A DNA stretch of 64,000 bases from Calliopum simillimum (Eukaryota; Arthropoda; Insecta; Diptera; Lauxaniidae). This document shows positions 43,756-56,506 of this stretch, in pieces (positions within the stretch are counted from its first letter, which is position 1; every line of letters begins with the position of its first letter). The notes beneath the pieces were generated by a model. The model was not told where the DNA came from. It made no database searches and worked only from the letters and a program-made list of their open reading frames with translations. The position numbers were made by a program, and so were the translations under genes. Location: positions 95,060,897 to 95,124,896 of the forward strand of contig OX638370.1 of assembly GCA_951812925.1 (NCBI GenBank), in the 5' to 3' direction.

Positions 43756-46639
43756 GATGTCTATGCGTGGAAATTGGAACTGATTAAAATAATTCAATGC
43801 CTCCGTCGTAAAAGTAAGCTCGTGCGATTGAAAATGAGAGGAATTGGTCAACAAAAAATATATTCATATGCCATACATGCAAAATTTTAGTAATGAAACC
43901 AAATTTCGCGTAGAAACTTAGAAAATTTAGTGCAAGATCTGAGCAACAACTGGTTGAATTCGGTCAACAGGGTATGCCACCTCCCGTACAAGCAAAATTT
44001 TCATAACACTACAGTGTATGGTATTTCAATTGGGCCATGCCAAAGGTAACCGCCTACTTTTTTTGGATGGATTCCAATTTTGCGAAATAATAATTTTAAA
44101 ACTATTAAATTAATAGTATATGACCTGAACATATGAATCCGCATTATTATTTACTATTGTGATACTACTTATTAATTCAACAGTAATTCTTATTGTTTGC
44201 ACAATGGAATTTTATTTAATTTTATATGTCGCACTAGGAAAGAAATAAGCTGAGCATGAGAATGGTGATGCTTACCACTATTTAAATCTGTTAACCCTAT
44301 AAAAATTAATAACATACAGTTTACCTCAAGTGGGCCTTACAATGATTAAATCAATAGAATGATCTATTGAGATAAGTTCTTCTTTGATTTTTAATAAAGC
44401 ATGCTAATATGTCTGTGGAATATATGATTATGATACACTTTTTTAGTGAAACAATTAAACTACTGCTAACTGTTAAAATAACAATGAATCTTATAATCAA
44501 ATCAATTGTTTTCCTAGTAGAACTAATTTTGTATGTTAATTAATAAATAAGTAGTACTAACGCAAAGTGTTTAATCCATACGAAAACTATTGTTTTAATA
44601 ATAAAATCTGTTAGAATTCTAAAAAATAGTGCTTCCCATGCTTATTATTTTTGGAGGTTTTCAAGACTAAATCGGTTTTTGATAGTATTTATGTAGTATT
44701 CTTAGTGATCTTGAAGAATATTCGAGAGTTTTTGAGTTTAAGGATTCATTCCTTCATACATTATACCCTCAGATTAGATATGATTAAGTTAAACTTCATC
44801 AAACTTATGATCAAAAAATTACCTCAAATTAACGCTTTTATAACATCAGTTGATTAATCATTTTAGCTGAATGCATTACGATGAAACTTGTTTATTAACT
44901 TGACAAGATTAGTCTGCAAGCGAATGGTGGGCGAACTTTTGAAGTCTGCAAATCATGCAGTGGCTCAAACCAAAAAACTTTGTTTAAAATAAACATATTC
45001 TTCTCGAACATAAGATTTACTGGCCAATCTGTTTGCATGCTGAAACGCTCCATGTACGCAATTTCACCCACGCACGATTTGATGCAGGTGAACAAAACAA
45101 AATGATTTAGCCATATGCACTGACTGTTGACTTTAGCAAGTACTTAAAACAATTTATCAACTGCAACAGTGGAATTGAACTCAAAAAGTTATCAAAGAAT
45201 TCTCCTGCAACATTATTGCAAAATTCATATGTGAAAGATAAATGAAAAAGAATTTTTTTTTTTTTCAAAATTCTGCTTAAAACTAATAATTTTCTAGTTC
45301 TTTACAAACTAATTTCTACAGTCCACTGTTCGTGTTGACAGCAGAAAACTCAGCACTCAGAGCAGCAGCAGCTAAAAACGTTTGTTACCAACAAACAACG
45401 ACAATTTGCATTAGAAATGAAAAATGAAAATTCATCATCTGCATAAGAAAGCAACAAGAGGCTTGCATACGGCAACATGTTGCTTTGTTAACTTGAAAAG
45501 TGATTTAACAGCTGTCAAGCAGCCAGTGTAGCTTAAAGCCACAACGTTAAATTTCTGTTGCGTTTATTTTGTAAGCAGCCTTTGCCACTGAATAACTTGT
45601 CAAGTCGTCGGTCGCTGTTTATTCGTCGTCCTCTCAACACTTGGCAATTTTTCATCTTTAAATGTCAGCAATAAGCATTGGATTATGTTAAATGCTAACA
45701 GCTTTCTCGCGGTTTGCTTTGAAGCATTTCTTTTCAAGATTCATGCTATAAACCCTATGTCATAATATGTTCTAAGTAAAGTGTACTTTGCGCAAGGAAC
45801 GTCGTCCATGTGCAGCATTTGCAACATTTGTCATAACTCATCAATTTATGTGACATGTATATTTGTACTGTGTTTTTCTTTTCAATTTTTGCTTTTGTGT
45901 TGTTGCTGTTGCATTTTAAGTACACATATTCATCCTTTTAATTAATTGCTAACAATGTGTATTTTTGTCATTTGTGTTTATTTTGCTGCGTGTAGCGTAT
46001 GGTTGCGCTTATCGGCAGCATGTTGTGCTGCTATGCAACATGTTTCCAACTCCCCACGTTGCTTGTATTTCCGCTTTATTGGGATGTTGCCATGTTAATT
46101 TTGACATTTTATTAACATGGCAATTAACATGTTTATTTGATGTGTGAACATCTTTCCCGGCGGGTATAAAAATATACGTATATGCAGGAGTGCTTGCGAC
46201 TGAAAACCTGGCGGCCTACACAGATGCATTTTTTTAAGTTTTCGACATTTTAAATATATATTGACATTTTCAACATTTTCCGAAATTTATGTATATCATA
46301 CATTGTATAAAAATTGAAGACATGAATGGTGATGTGTCGAAAAATTCTAGTTTCGAGAAAATTTAGTTCTAAATAGCCACAAACTTGGTTGCTTTTGCAA
46401 CAATTTAGCATTCTCTCGGCTGGCATTCTCCCGTTAAGTTTACTCCAATTTCACTTAATTTTTTAAAATGTGCTAAAAATCAACTAAGCAAACCTTCTTA
46501 TAATTGTTTAGCTTAACCTATTTCAGAACTTAATATCGCCATTTAATAAAAAAAAAAGATGAGAACATTGCAAATTTGACTGTACAAGTTCGTATTAATG
46601 GAATAAAAAACTAGTAAGGGTGTAAAATTTGGCCTGGCC
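43756..46639. other. AT-rich non-coding DNA, nothing recognised
   Basis: 43850-44060 has phrases like those of 1-875 (GTACAAGCAAAATTTT, ATGAAACCAAATTTCG) and probably belongs to the compound repeat. 44100-45100 is very AT-rich. 45340-45640 and 45880-46140 have GTTGC/CAGCA words as in fly introns. No gene. Confidence 0.35.
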
Positions 46640-47570
46640 AAACATTAAATACTCTACACTGCAGTATTTTTAAAATTTTGCTCATATGGGAGGTTCTACG
46701 CTCTCTTGTCCAAGTTCACCCAGTTTTTGTTCAGAGCTTGCATTTATAGATTTTAGTGTCTGAGTGAAAAACGTTTTCGGTATAGTGTTTTGACGTTTTT
46801 GCATATATAGGAGGTGCCACGCCCTCTTGTCGGAGTTCCTCTAGTTTTAGCTTAGAGCGTGCATTTATAGTCCGTAGTATTTGAGTGAAGTTTGGTTGGA
46901 TTATCTCAAAAAACTCTTTCAGTATAGCATTTTGAATCTTTTGCTCATATGGGAGGTGCCACGCCCTCTTGTCCGATTTCACCCAATTTTTGTTCAGAGC
47001 TTGCATTTATAATTCTTAGTGTCTGAGTCAAATTTGGTTCTAATATCTCATAAAACGCTTTCAGTATAGCGTTTTGAAGCTTTTGCTTTTATGGGAGGTG
47101 CCACGCCCTCTTGTCCGAATTCGCTCATTTTTTTTCAGAGCTTGCTCTTACAATTTTTAGTATTTATGCGTATTTTGGTTGGATTGTCGTGAAAAATACT
47201 CCTAAAATTGCATTTTGAATATATTTTTTGTATGGGCGGTAGGCGTGTCCATTGACCGATTTCGTTCATTTTCAATCCCCCGAGCTAACTTTAACGACGA
47301 AGGCAGTGTACTGAATTTCATTGAAATATCTTGCTCAGTTTTCCCAAAAAGTGTATTTCAACACAAAGCCAGCCACCCAGCCAGCCAGCCAGCCACCCAG
47401 CCAGCCAGCCTGCCAGCCAGCCAGCCAGACAGACGGACATGGCTATATCGACTCAAGAGGTGACGCTGATTAAGAATATATATACTTTTCTATATCTGCC
47501 ACGCCTCCTTCTCTGCGTTACAAACGGAAGGACAAAGTGAATATACCCTGGGTGTAGGGTATAAAAAGCA
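46640..47570 (+). repeat. Compound repeat: ~140-bp tandem units, (CCAG)n tract, conserved 3' module
   Basis: Units begin at GGGAGGTGCCACGCCCTCTT or a variant near 46687, 46810, 46952 and 47093, with a diverged one at 47235, each followed by TTCAGAGCTTGCATTTATA-like and TTCAGTATAGCGTTTTGAA-like phrases. A (CCAG)n microsatellite lies at 47368-47431. Then come ACATGGCTATATCGACTC, AAGAATATATATACTTTTCT, GAATATACCCTGGGTG and GGGTATAAAA. Similar end modules are common in drosophilid dispersed repeats; the superfamily is uncertain (Helitron-like non-autonomous element is one option). Confidence 0.75.
47368..47431. repeat. (CCAG)n microsatellite
   Basis: About 15 imperfect CCAG/CACC units ending in GACAGACGG. 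It gives the Ser-Gln-Pro-Ala-rich ORFs at 47215-47540, which are therefore rejected as genes. Confidence 0.9.
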
Positions 47571-47779
47571 CGTTTCGGTACAATTTTCAGATAATCACCC
47601 GACTCGTTATATTTGTATCGAAAAATCGATTTACCTATGCCAAAAAAATAATTCAAAATTGCATGATTTTACTTCAAAGGGAGATTAATCGGAAAGTAAG
47701 ACTATAATGGGAAAAGAGCGATATTTGAATAAGGAAAATTATGGCTTTCGGTGCCATAGAAAAAATGTATGTTCTTTGA

Positions 47780-48900
47780 TTTTTCGATATTTGATTTTAG
47801 CTTTTGGAACATCTTCGATTTGCGCAACATTTCTTAGTTCTGCAATATTTTTCAGCAATATTTTTAGATTTTTACTCTATTTTCCACAATTTTTAGACTA
47901 TTGCAACATCTTTAAATTTTTACATTTTGACATTTGTTTGACTTCTGCAACATTTTTCGACATTTCCAACATTTTTCCACTTTCTCAATATTTTTTGCTG
48001 TTTTCTGCTTAACCAACATTGATATAATTTTTATTAAGATTTATTTTATACATTTTCGATTTTTCCATCATTTAAGTTTCGCAACAATTTTCTCAATTTT
48101 TCAACTTATGCAACATCTTTCAACTTTTTCAACATTTTAGACTTTTGAAATATTTTGCCTCAACATCTATGGACTTTAATATTTTACAATATTTACAAAG
48201 TTCATCTCCATATTTTCTTCAACTTTTCAGCTTCTGCAGCTTTTTACAATATTTTTAAGCAGTCTGTTTCGATATTTATTTGGCTTCTACAACATCTTTG
48301 AATTACTCAACATTTTTCGACTTTGTCAACATTTTTTAACTTTTTCTAAATTGCTATTTCGATTTTTTTTAAATATTTCGACCTTATCAACTAACTCATT
48401 CGACTCATCATTTTTCAGCTATTAACAAATATGATACGACTTTTTAAAAATGGTCAAGTTTTTCAAGTGTCTCAGTCAGCACAAAAATTTTTTGCAATAC
48501 ATTTTTCAAAATTTTTCATCATTTACGTCATTTGCAACATTTTTGTCTTTATTCATATTTTTATCGGCATTCTCCACATTATTTTAAAATTTTCATCTAT
48601 TGACACATTTTATAGCTTCTTCAACATTCTTAGGCCTTTCCAATATTTTTTGATTTTCTCAACATATATAGTTTTTGCAAACTTAATATTTAAAAAAAAA
48701 AAAAAAATATTAAGCTTCTTTCGACTTTCTCAACATTTCCATTACACGATTTTCTCACTAAAATATATACAAATTTTTCAACATTTTCAAGACATATCGA
48801 TCATGCTCAAATTTTTGACTATTGCAACATTTTTCAACTCCTGCAATATTTTTAAGCTTCTCTGCATTTCGATATCCTCAACATTTTAGCCACATGAAGA
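47780..48900. repeat. Degenerate CAACATTTTTCGACTT array
   Basis: More than twenty phrases such as GCAACATTTTTCGACAT, TCAACATTTTTAACTT and TGCAACATCTTTCAAC at 20-45-bp spacing. Same family as 6230-6880 and 9130-10560. The 152-codon ORF at 48431-48889 is Phe/Ile-rich because it translates this sequence. Confidence 0.65.
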
Positions 48901-49547
48901 AAAATGCACGTCGTAATTTTCATTCTACTAGGGTAGTAAAAAATTTGAAACAAATGATATTAAATTTCTTTACCTCATAAAACCATTTTGACTTTGTAAT
49001 TTTTTGTGTTTGAACTTGACAGAACTTTACACTTAAAATTCTATTAAAATATCTTTATTTGGACACACATTTGCTTTACATACAAAATTTTCATTATTTA
49101 AGTTTATATCAATTATTTTCATATATGTAATTTCAATTGTTCTAGTCTGTAAGGGTTGTTATTATCCAAAGACTCAAATAAATAAATAAATAAAATAAAA
49201 TACAATAATTAAAATAAAATAAATTGTATACCTCTTCTTCATATGCGCCAGTAGTACAGAGTGTATGTTTCTATCTATCATACGGACGTACCACGGTTGG
49301 AATCCTAGTGCGATCAAAGGTTTCTTTTTTTTTTTTTTTTTTGTTACAGTTCTTGTGTGGTTCATTATTTTTTTTTTTTTTTTGTTGGAACTTTACAGTA
49401 AGGTTAATATCACGCCAATTTAAAAAAAAAAATACCAGCTGAATGCATGCTGGATTGACTAAAATAGTAAGGTAAAATTCACTTAAATGGAGAGTAGTCA
49501 CTACTTTGACTTGAAGTTCTGGTAAAATTTATTAGAAATAAAGACTG
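48901..49547. other. Non-coding; poly-T tracts
   Basis: Runs of 15-19 T near 49324-49342 and 49369-49382, AATAAATAAATA near 49180. No gene. Confidence 0.4.
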
Positions 49548-50046
49548 ATGTGAAGTTGGCTCCTTGATTTTTGAAAACCAAGGTCTGGAATTATCCTTAG
49601 AACTCTTTGAACGCTATCCGGAACTTCAATCAGCATCCCACTACTAATAGTCCTTTTCGGATACTTAGTAAGAAACCGAAAATTTTTTCTAATTTTTCGA
49701 TTAAAATGAAAAGTACAAATGTTTTGGAAAAATTTTTTATTAACAATTTTTCTGAAAAACATCTATGTACTTCAGGCTATAAAATTTTTTTCTGAAAAAT
49801 TTTTTCACAAAAAAAAAAGGTATAAAGAACTCCAGAACTCATTCTTGTGAGATCAAAAATGTTATTAAAACCCCTCCTCTACGTGAAAAACATGGCACTG
49901 GGCACAAAAACGGTACACCTCCGATTTTTGGACCAATTTCGCAAAACTATTTCGAACTTGGTGAAAAAACTCCAAAACTATTCCCAACGGACCCAGAACT
50001 CTAAAAAAATTTTCGGTTTTCGAAAATCACGGAGCCAACTTCACAT
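49548..50046. repeat. Foldback repeat of ~500 bp, arms decayed inward
   Basis: ATGTGAAGTTGGCTCCTTGA at 49548 is inverted at 50028-50046 (CACGGAGCCAACTTCACAT); TTTTTGAAAACC and a CTGG(A/G) phrase continue the pairing. The interior keeps words such as ACCTCCGATTTTTGGACC without clear partners. No target duplication found. Confidence 0.65.
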
Positions 50047-50954
50047 GGGTGAAATAAAGTAGTAGGGTAAGCTAGGGAATATGGACTACGCGGGCAATAT
50101 GGACCACAGGGTTATTTTCCATTGCTGATTTCAAATCAAAACACCGAGAAATGGAGGTTAAACCGGTAGCTTGTGTCGACACGTGTAGCCGTTGATAGCT
50201 GTCAAAATTTAATTTTGACACTTGTATCGTGTTCAGCGACCCGAAAACAATAAGATACACATTTGATGGCGAAAAATATTTCAGGCAACGTGATTCCCAG
50301 CAAGTTAAAACAAGAAGTATATAAAATCTATGTTAATTTTCATTTAAATTTGAATGCCTTCGTGGCACAGGTTAATTCGTTTAAAAAAAACCTGTCCTTT
50401 GGGGGATCTCATTTTTTTCTCAAAGTCTTTCGATTCTGGGGGAGCGCGACATAAAATTTTGACTTTTCCCACATAAGAGACACTCTGGTCTACAGCTATG
50501 AAAATCGTTTCTGAATAGATGCAGTTAATTATGCTTGGGGCAACGGGATAGTTTATTTCTTACTCCTATCACACTTCACACACCGTCTTCAACCAATAGA
50601 GGCTTGATTGGTCCTTTTTATTGAAAACTTAGAACTGCTTTCAAAGATTGGAATGTAAATAACCATGGAAAAATACCTACTATGAACAATATTCCAAGTC
50701 TGGCTAAAGTTTCTAATCATGTCATGGTCAAAATATTACAAGTGCATTTGAAATAATAAGAATATGGCCATTTAACAAACTTTTGTGCAGCGACGAAGAT
50801 TTTGCATCTGTTGGGATTTATCAGTCAAGTTCTATGGCAGATCTGCGCAAGATGTGCTATACGTTCAAGAGGATACTTTTTCATTCGAGCCACATACGAT
50901 TTCATCGCCTTAATTGCTGCATCCACCGTCGCACGTATACCCCACGTTATGTAC

Positions 50955-51176
50955 GAATGTACCCCGCATATGGGAAACATTTGTAAGATTTGAGCATCTT
51001 CAGAAAATCTCTCATTGCTCCTAAATGATAAATCGGACCGTCTTTGGCTTATACTACATTAAAAGCTTAATATTGAACTCATTTAACTGCATACTAGTTA
51101 TTTTGAAAAAGCTGGTAGCTTGTTTTATTTTTAGCCATAAAGTGAAAACTGTACGAATCTACCCCATCTTTCCCCA
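50955..51176. mobile_element. Second copy of the small MITE of 29928-30124
   Basis: CTGCATACTAGTTATTTTGA, GGTAGCTTGTTTTATTTTT, ATAAAGTGAAAACTGTACGA and ATCTACCCCATCTT occur in the same order and orientation as at 30030-30120. The left limit is less clear (TACGAATGTACCCC near 50955). Confidence 0.6.
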
Positions 51177-51349
51177 CGCTTTTTTTATCTTCATTTTGAG
51201 TATTTTCAGTTTTTTAATTTTTTTTCTTTATCCTTATGAGATATGCATCTAAAAGTAAATCAGAATAAAGGTGAATTGTTTCCTTAAATGAATGAAATAA
51301 AATTTATTGTTTTGTTTTATGTATTTTGAGTTTAATTTAAAAAAGAAAG

Positions 51350-51381
51350 ATTGTATGTATGTATGTACTCTCCTTTAACTC
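51350..51381. repeat. (GTAT)n tail beside the retrotransposon 3' end
   Basis: TTGTATGTATGTATGTAC directly downstream (minus strand) of the retrotransposon stop. Very short 3' UTRs ending in short tandem repeats rather than poly-A are typical of RTE-clade elements. Confidence 0.7.
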
Positions 51382-51699
51382 CTAGGAGGAGCATAGGGCC
51401 AATATGAAATCTCTCCATTTGTCACGATCCCTTGCGATGACTTTAATCTCTTGCCACGACTTTCCCGATTCTTGGATTTCCTTTTCCAGCGACCTCTTTC
51501 GGTTGGTTTTGGGTCTACCACGTCCTCTACTGCCTTGTGGATTCCACTCAAGAGCCTGGCGACAAACTTCGCTGTGTGGTTTCCAGAGAGTGTGACCAAT
51601 CCATCTCCATTTGCGCAGCTTGACCTCGATTGCTATAGCCCTCTGATTGCATTTTTGATGTAGCTCGGCATTTGATATAGTGCGGGGCCACCAAACCTT
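51382..51699 (-). pseudogene. C-terminus of a non-LTR retrotransposon ORF (RTE-like), 5'-truncated but open
   Basis: On the minus strand one frame is open for about 105 codons to a TAG at 51382-51384: VWWPRTISNAELHQKCNQRA, then KLRKWRWIGHTLWKPHSEVC, RQALEWNPQGSRGRGRPK, SLEKEIQESGKSWQEIK and ARDRDKWRDFILALCSS. This is the conserved tail of insect endonuclease-reverse transcriptase polyproteins; KWRWIGH and WN-PQG-R-RGRPK are its hallmarks. There is no stop or frameshift, so insertion is fairly recent. Reverse transcriptase and endonuclease parts are missing. The 74-codon ORF at 51375-51599 is another frame of the same piece. RTE clade is inferred from the ending and the tail. Confidence 0.88.
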
Positions 51700-51769
51700 T
51701 AGTGGTGGTCCATATTTCCCTCCCTTACCCTACTACTTTTTTTCTCCGTCCCGTTTCATTACATGATTT

Positions 51770-52080
51770 TATTCAAAATTAATTTCGATTTAGCCGCATC
51801 TTTCGACTTTCTCATTAACTAAGATTTTCCAAACCTTTTTTGATTTTAACAATCAAAACATTCAATATTGTTTTGTTTTTTACTTTTTAATCGAGCACTT
51901 TTCATTTTTAACAGAAATTTTAAGCCTTTGCTACATTTTTTAATACTTTTGATCTTCTGCTTTCAAATTTTTCTACACAGTTTTGATGCTATCGTTTGTT
52001 TCTCGAAAAAAAAAAAACCTATTTCTCGATACAACTCGACATTTTGCAAATCATATTAACATTTTCGAAACCATTTATTA
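51770..52080. repeat. CAACATTTTT-type AT-rich sequence
   Basis: TTTTTGATTTTAACAATC, TGCTACATTTTTTAATACTT, CGACATTTTGCAAATC and similar phrases, like 47780-48900 but shorter. Confidence 0.45.
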
Positions 52081-54250
52081 GACGTGTACCTTTTAAGTGA
52101 TATTGGAATAGAATATTTAATTATGTATGTATGTGCCCTTTTTTATTTAGTAAACACCTCGTTAGTTTATTTATAGTTTGATAAGAATTTACTTTTGGTT
52201 TCCTTGCAATTTGATGCAAACTTCAAAAACTCCTAACAATGCAAAAAAGAATACTTTTACTAAATCTTACAACATAACTTCTGATAACTTAGTTATGAAT
52301 ATTCACTCCCAATAAGCACTAAACTACTAACTCGATTTCTTCCTAACATCTCTTCCAGCGAAAAAAACAGACTTTTCTAACAAACACAAATCATTTACAT
52401 ATTCCAATCAAAGTTTTCCCATTTCATTTTATAACCCCAAATTTACTTGCGAATTATAATCCACATATAAAACAGAAAACAAAAACTTCTACCAACTTCA
52501 TTATAATCGAATAGGCCAAAAAACCTATTAAAACTACAAAAATATTAAGTAAAACTTTTAATCTTTACCAAATGCAAGCATAGTACGCAATACTAATTTG
52601 CTCGAACCCCCTACGAACTTTGGTAACAGCGCGTAATTCATTATGTCAATGTGATTGGCTGCTTTGAGACTTTTTTTTTCTCTCCCTTTTTTTTAGTTTT
52701 GACTTTTTGCAAGTTTGCTTTGCTTTTGAAAAAAAAAAAAAAAAAAAAAAAAAACTTTGAAAAAACTATACGCACGCAGTTTCCAAAAGCCCAAGGCTAT
52801 TTGTGCTTAATGGGGGAACCTTATGCGGGAGAGAAATAAAATCGTCATTCAACAGAGAATTTCAATGATGCTCACAGCAAGCCACATAATTATGACCAAG
52901 TTAGGTAGCACATGCAAAAATCCTTCAATACTTGTAATTATTTACTTGGCTTAAATGCAAATATGTTGGCTCTTTCTTTGCAGAAGGGACATTCGATTAT
53001 ATTTTGGATTGCGCACACCCCCCAGTGTGCATGTTTCGGGGGCCTTTAAAAACCGCAGCGTTGAAAGCACAGCTGGATGCACAACTTTTTATTTGGTGAA
53101 TAATTTCCATAGACTTTACATTGGCTAAATAGCAAATACGCCAGGCGACTAGCGGACGTTGTTCATATGGCGGAGTTAAATCGTTTGTATAAAGTAGCTG
53201 CTGGTCTTAAATCGTCGCAATTTGTGTTATAGTTATGGTGCTGTTTAGAAAGTTTACAACTTTGCTGGATATAAAATATTTAATGATTTGGCTTAAAGGT
53301 TAAATTTTTAAAATTTTGTATCGCTACCATATTAAATTGAAATAGTCAAAAGCTTATGAGTTATATTAGTGACTTGGTTGTTGAACTTTGATAGTAAACT
53401 TAACAAAATACATTGGTGGTAACGTTAAGTTGTCCTCACGGATCTTACTCATCTTCAACTTATGGCTAGGAAGGAAGCAACCTGTACGACCGTGAGCCTA
53501 TCGTTAACTTATAGATTGCAACTAAACTCTTCATTAAAGCTGTGCTCAATATTATTTATTTCTAACAAAAAGCCGACCTATCCATATTATGACATTACTT
53601 TTGTCTCTTTATAAACTTACTCGCAATAACTGTGTTGGTTTTGCGAATTTCAAAAAATGTAACTAATAAAAGTTGTTCAGATTTGTCCCAGAGAATCTTA
53701 CATTATCCGGTCTGCTAACGATTCCCAACCACTCTGTATATAAAATGACATAGTCCCAAGAAATACTTTAGTATTGCCTTAATTATTTCAAACATTTTCA
53801 AAATACCTGGTTATCATTCCTACTGCAACTTCTTCGTTGACCATTATACTTGCCTATATAGTCCTAATAACCCACTCCACTTTTGTGTAACAACTTAATC
53901 AGCAAGCATTTTCTCACTTTTGCAACCTTGCAGTTTTGTAGAAATCATCAGCCAGAAATGTTTGCCCTATCAGTTTACCAACAGTTGATGGATTGAAATT
54001 GTCGCAAATGTTGACATTTGTCGTTGACTTAAAAGTTGCGGTCGCAAAATAATCGCGCCGCCGCGTCATCTGTCTGACAATGAAAATGTTTGGTCGATAC
54101 TCCTCATACGTTGTTTGTCATTACAGTTGCAATTGCGGCCGTCTGGAAAGTGTCAAGAAATGTGAAAAAGGCGCTTCATCGCCGTGGTCGTTGTCGTCGT
54201 AGTGGTGTGAATTACCCATGACAATTGGCTACTGTTCAAGTTATGCACTC
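52081..54250. other. Non-coding; poly-A and a dispersed-repeat trace
   Basis: Poly-A of about 26 bases at 52729-52754. 53540-53660 contains TATGACATTACTTTTGTCTC, TTATAAACTTACTC and GTTGGTTTTGCGAATTTC, matching 2370-2450 (same order). 53990-54240 is a GC-richer patch with GTCGTTGTCGTCG. No gene. Confidence 0.4.
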
Positions 54251-54257
54251 ATTCGCC

Positions 54258-54305
54258 ATGGCTATCATTGTGTATGGCTATCATGGTGTATGGCTATCAT
54301 GGTGT
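54258..54305. repeat. 16-bp tandem repeat, three units
   Basis: ATGGCTATCATGGTGT occurs three times with one change (ATTGTGT in the first). Confidence 0.85.
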
Positions 54306-56506
54306 TTGATGTTAGCCAAGTGTTGTTGGATAAAAAGTTGTCAATGATTATACGTAGTGACCTTGGTGGATTTTTTTTCTAATCTTAATAATTTTGTTAT
54401 CAAGTATACTTATTGAATCTAATAATTTATGATTAGTTGTAATAACTGCATACGCAAGACATTTGTCCTCCGTTTTTTACTATGCTAGAAATAGAGTACG
54501 ACTTTGAAATATATACCACTAGAAAGGTATTTGTGCGTAAATGTGCACAAAAGATGATAAATGAGCTTTTCTATTTTGTACCAAATAGCAAAAAAGTACT
54601 AAAATTGTTCAAAAAGTACCAAAATTATATAATACATTTGAGGTCAAATTTTGACCATTGGGCGATTCTAGCTTATATAAAACGGAAAATACTTATTACT
54701 TATGGATAATAATAATTGTTTCTTGTCGTTTGATATTTTAATTGAAAGAAACTTGAATTCGAAGAATTTGTGTGCACATTTTGTCAATTCTCTACTAAAG
54801 AGCAGAAAGCCAGAGCTTATGATATAATACGGCAGCAATCTTTTGAAAGAATCGAATCACTATCACTAATATTTTGGTATATTTTTTGGGCAATCTATAG
54901 TTTCATCTGTAACTTCAAAAACATAATAGCTACATATTTTATGTTCCAACAAAAAATCAACTTTTGGTTTTATACTTTTTCTAATTATGTGCCAATATAT
55001 CTAATTGGCGACAAAATCAAAAAAAAAAAGACTCTTGCAAACAACTTAATTTTAAACATTTCTTGTGAAAGAATTCTCACTATTTGATAGCCCGAGTTTT
55101 AAACATTTCTGCGAATTTTAGTGTATCGATGTACCCTCAAAATGATCTTGGTAAACTATTTCTTAGGAAAAAAATAAAAAAACTGCTTCCTTTGTTTTTA
55201 TATACAAAGTTGCATGTGATCGATTTTTTCTTTCTTTTGCTAAAAAAAACTTCTTCCCTACTTAAGGCCAAGATCATTAATCACACTTGGAAACAAGCTT
55301 GCAGCTGCCGCCCTCTTACCGCACACAAAACACTACCTTTATGAGGAACACCATATACTAAATTTCAAACGCGATCGCATTAATCATTATGGTTACCGCT
55401 AGGAGTTGGTAAAAAAAAAAAAAATACGACAAAAATCAGATATTTGGCGGCAAAATTGTCGGCATCTTTGGCAAAGTACCTAACTACGACTGCGTAGTAA
55501 CATAGCAAAATGGTTTAGCTACCCAAAAGTCACAAAAACCAGTAGTTGCTCCAGTTTCGATTTTAGGTCAAACTTTGACAGTTACTTTGGGTTTTTTTTT
55601 CAAACTTTACGCTCCTAGTGGTGTCGATCGCTACACTTTAGATCGCCGCTCTTTATATTATGGATCATTAGGCTATTTTTGGTCTTTCACTTCCATTTCA
55701 AATATGGTACCGCGCTTAAAAGTGCCGGCAGAAGACAATGGATTGAACATAAATCTTTGGACATGCAATTTATAGTTTCTATGCAGAGTGTTGGCTAGTT
55801 GCGCCAAGTATTATTGTTGCTAAAGGAGCGAGTAAGTGAGATGGGCAGACTTGTGGTAATATGCGGCATTTAAAAGGATTAAGTATCGATAATGATGCAT
55901 TGTTTCCGGTGTAAGGAATAATATATAATTTAAGTGTTCATAGTTAAGTATGAGTCCAATAGAGGATTTTTATTTAAATATTTTTATATAATTTGTTTAT
56001 AGTAAAATTTGTGTATTAATTTCTTTGAATCGAAGCATTTTGTTTTAAATAACGCTGGTGGTGCTATCCACACCAGATAATGCAAAAACAACTTAATTTT
56101 ACCTCAATAACACTATAATTATCTCAAATGTAAGTTAATCTTTTGATGTAAAAGAAAAATCTCCGTTTTTTTTTTTCAAACAACAAAAATAGCACTAGCA
56201 ATATCTAATAATGAAGCTGCATTTCGCTAATAGCATATGAAAGAGTGTTAAATTGTATATGAATTTAATAACCATGAATTATATGCAACAACACCATCAA
56301 AATGCATAGCAACATCGACAGCAACTGCAACTTTGTCTAAAACTTCTTGTCCATGAGAGTCTTGAATTCCACAATGTTAACGCCAGCGGGTGAAATGCTC
56401 ACAAATCATTTTTATTGCATTTAAATTTTTATGTTTAGAAAAAATTCTCAAGCAAACTACATACTTACATACATACATACAGAAGTGAAATAGCGAGCAA
56501 ATCAAA
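54306..56506. other. AT-rich non-coding DNA, nothing recognised
   Basis: Consecutive plus-strand ORFs at 54482-54709, 54770-55087 and 55084-55344 drew attention, but they are Lys/Ile/Phe-rich, unrelated in frame and lack domains or splice sites that would join them. (ACAT)n at 56460-56480. Confidence 0.35.

Larger units (their letters stand above)
50065..51730. mobile_element. TA-flanked inverted-repeat element with nested retrotransposon piece
   Basis: GGGTAAGCTAGGGAATATGG (left) pairs with CCATATTTCCCTCCCTTACC C (right, to 51730); TA flanks both ends (50063-50064; 51731-51732). ATATGGAC is repeated twice at the left. Within lie a copy of the small MITE (50955-51176) and the C-terminus of a non-LTR retrotransposon (51382-51699) that abuts the inner edge of the right TIR. 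Either those elements inserted into it or it captured them. A scan of the remaining ORFs shows no transposase. Confidence 0.65.

Noticed and set aside
47215..47540. Ser-Gln-Pro-Ala-rich ORFs
   Set aside because: Translation of the (CCAG)n microsatellite within a dispersed repeat.
48431..48889. 152-codon Phe/Ile-rich ORF that might be a membrane protein
   Set aside because: It lies entirely in the degenerate CAACATTTTTCGAC array; hydrophobicity follows from T-rich codons.
54482..55344. Three consecutive plus-strand ORFs as exons of one gene
   Set aside because: Lys/Ile/Phe-rich, no domain, no good GT/AG pairs joining them in phase, and the region is uniformly AT-rich.
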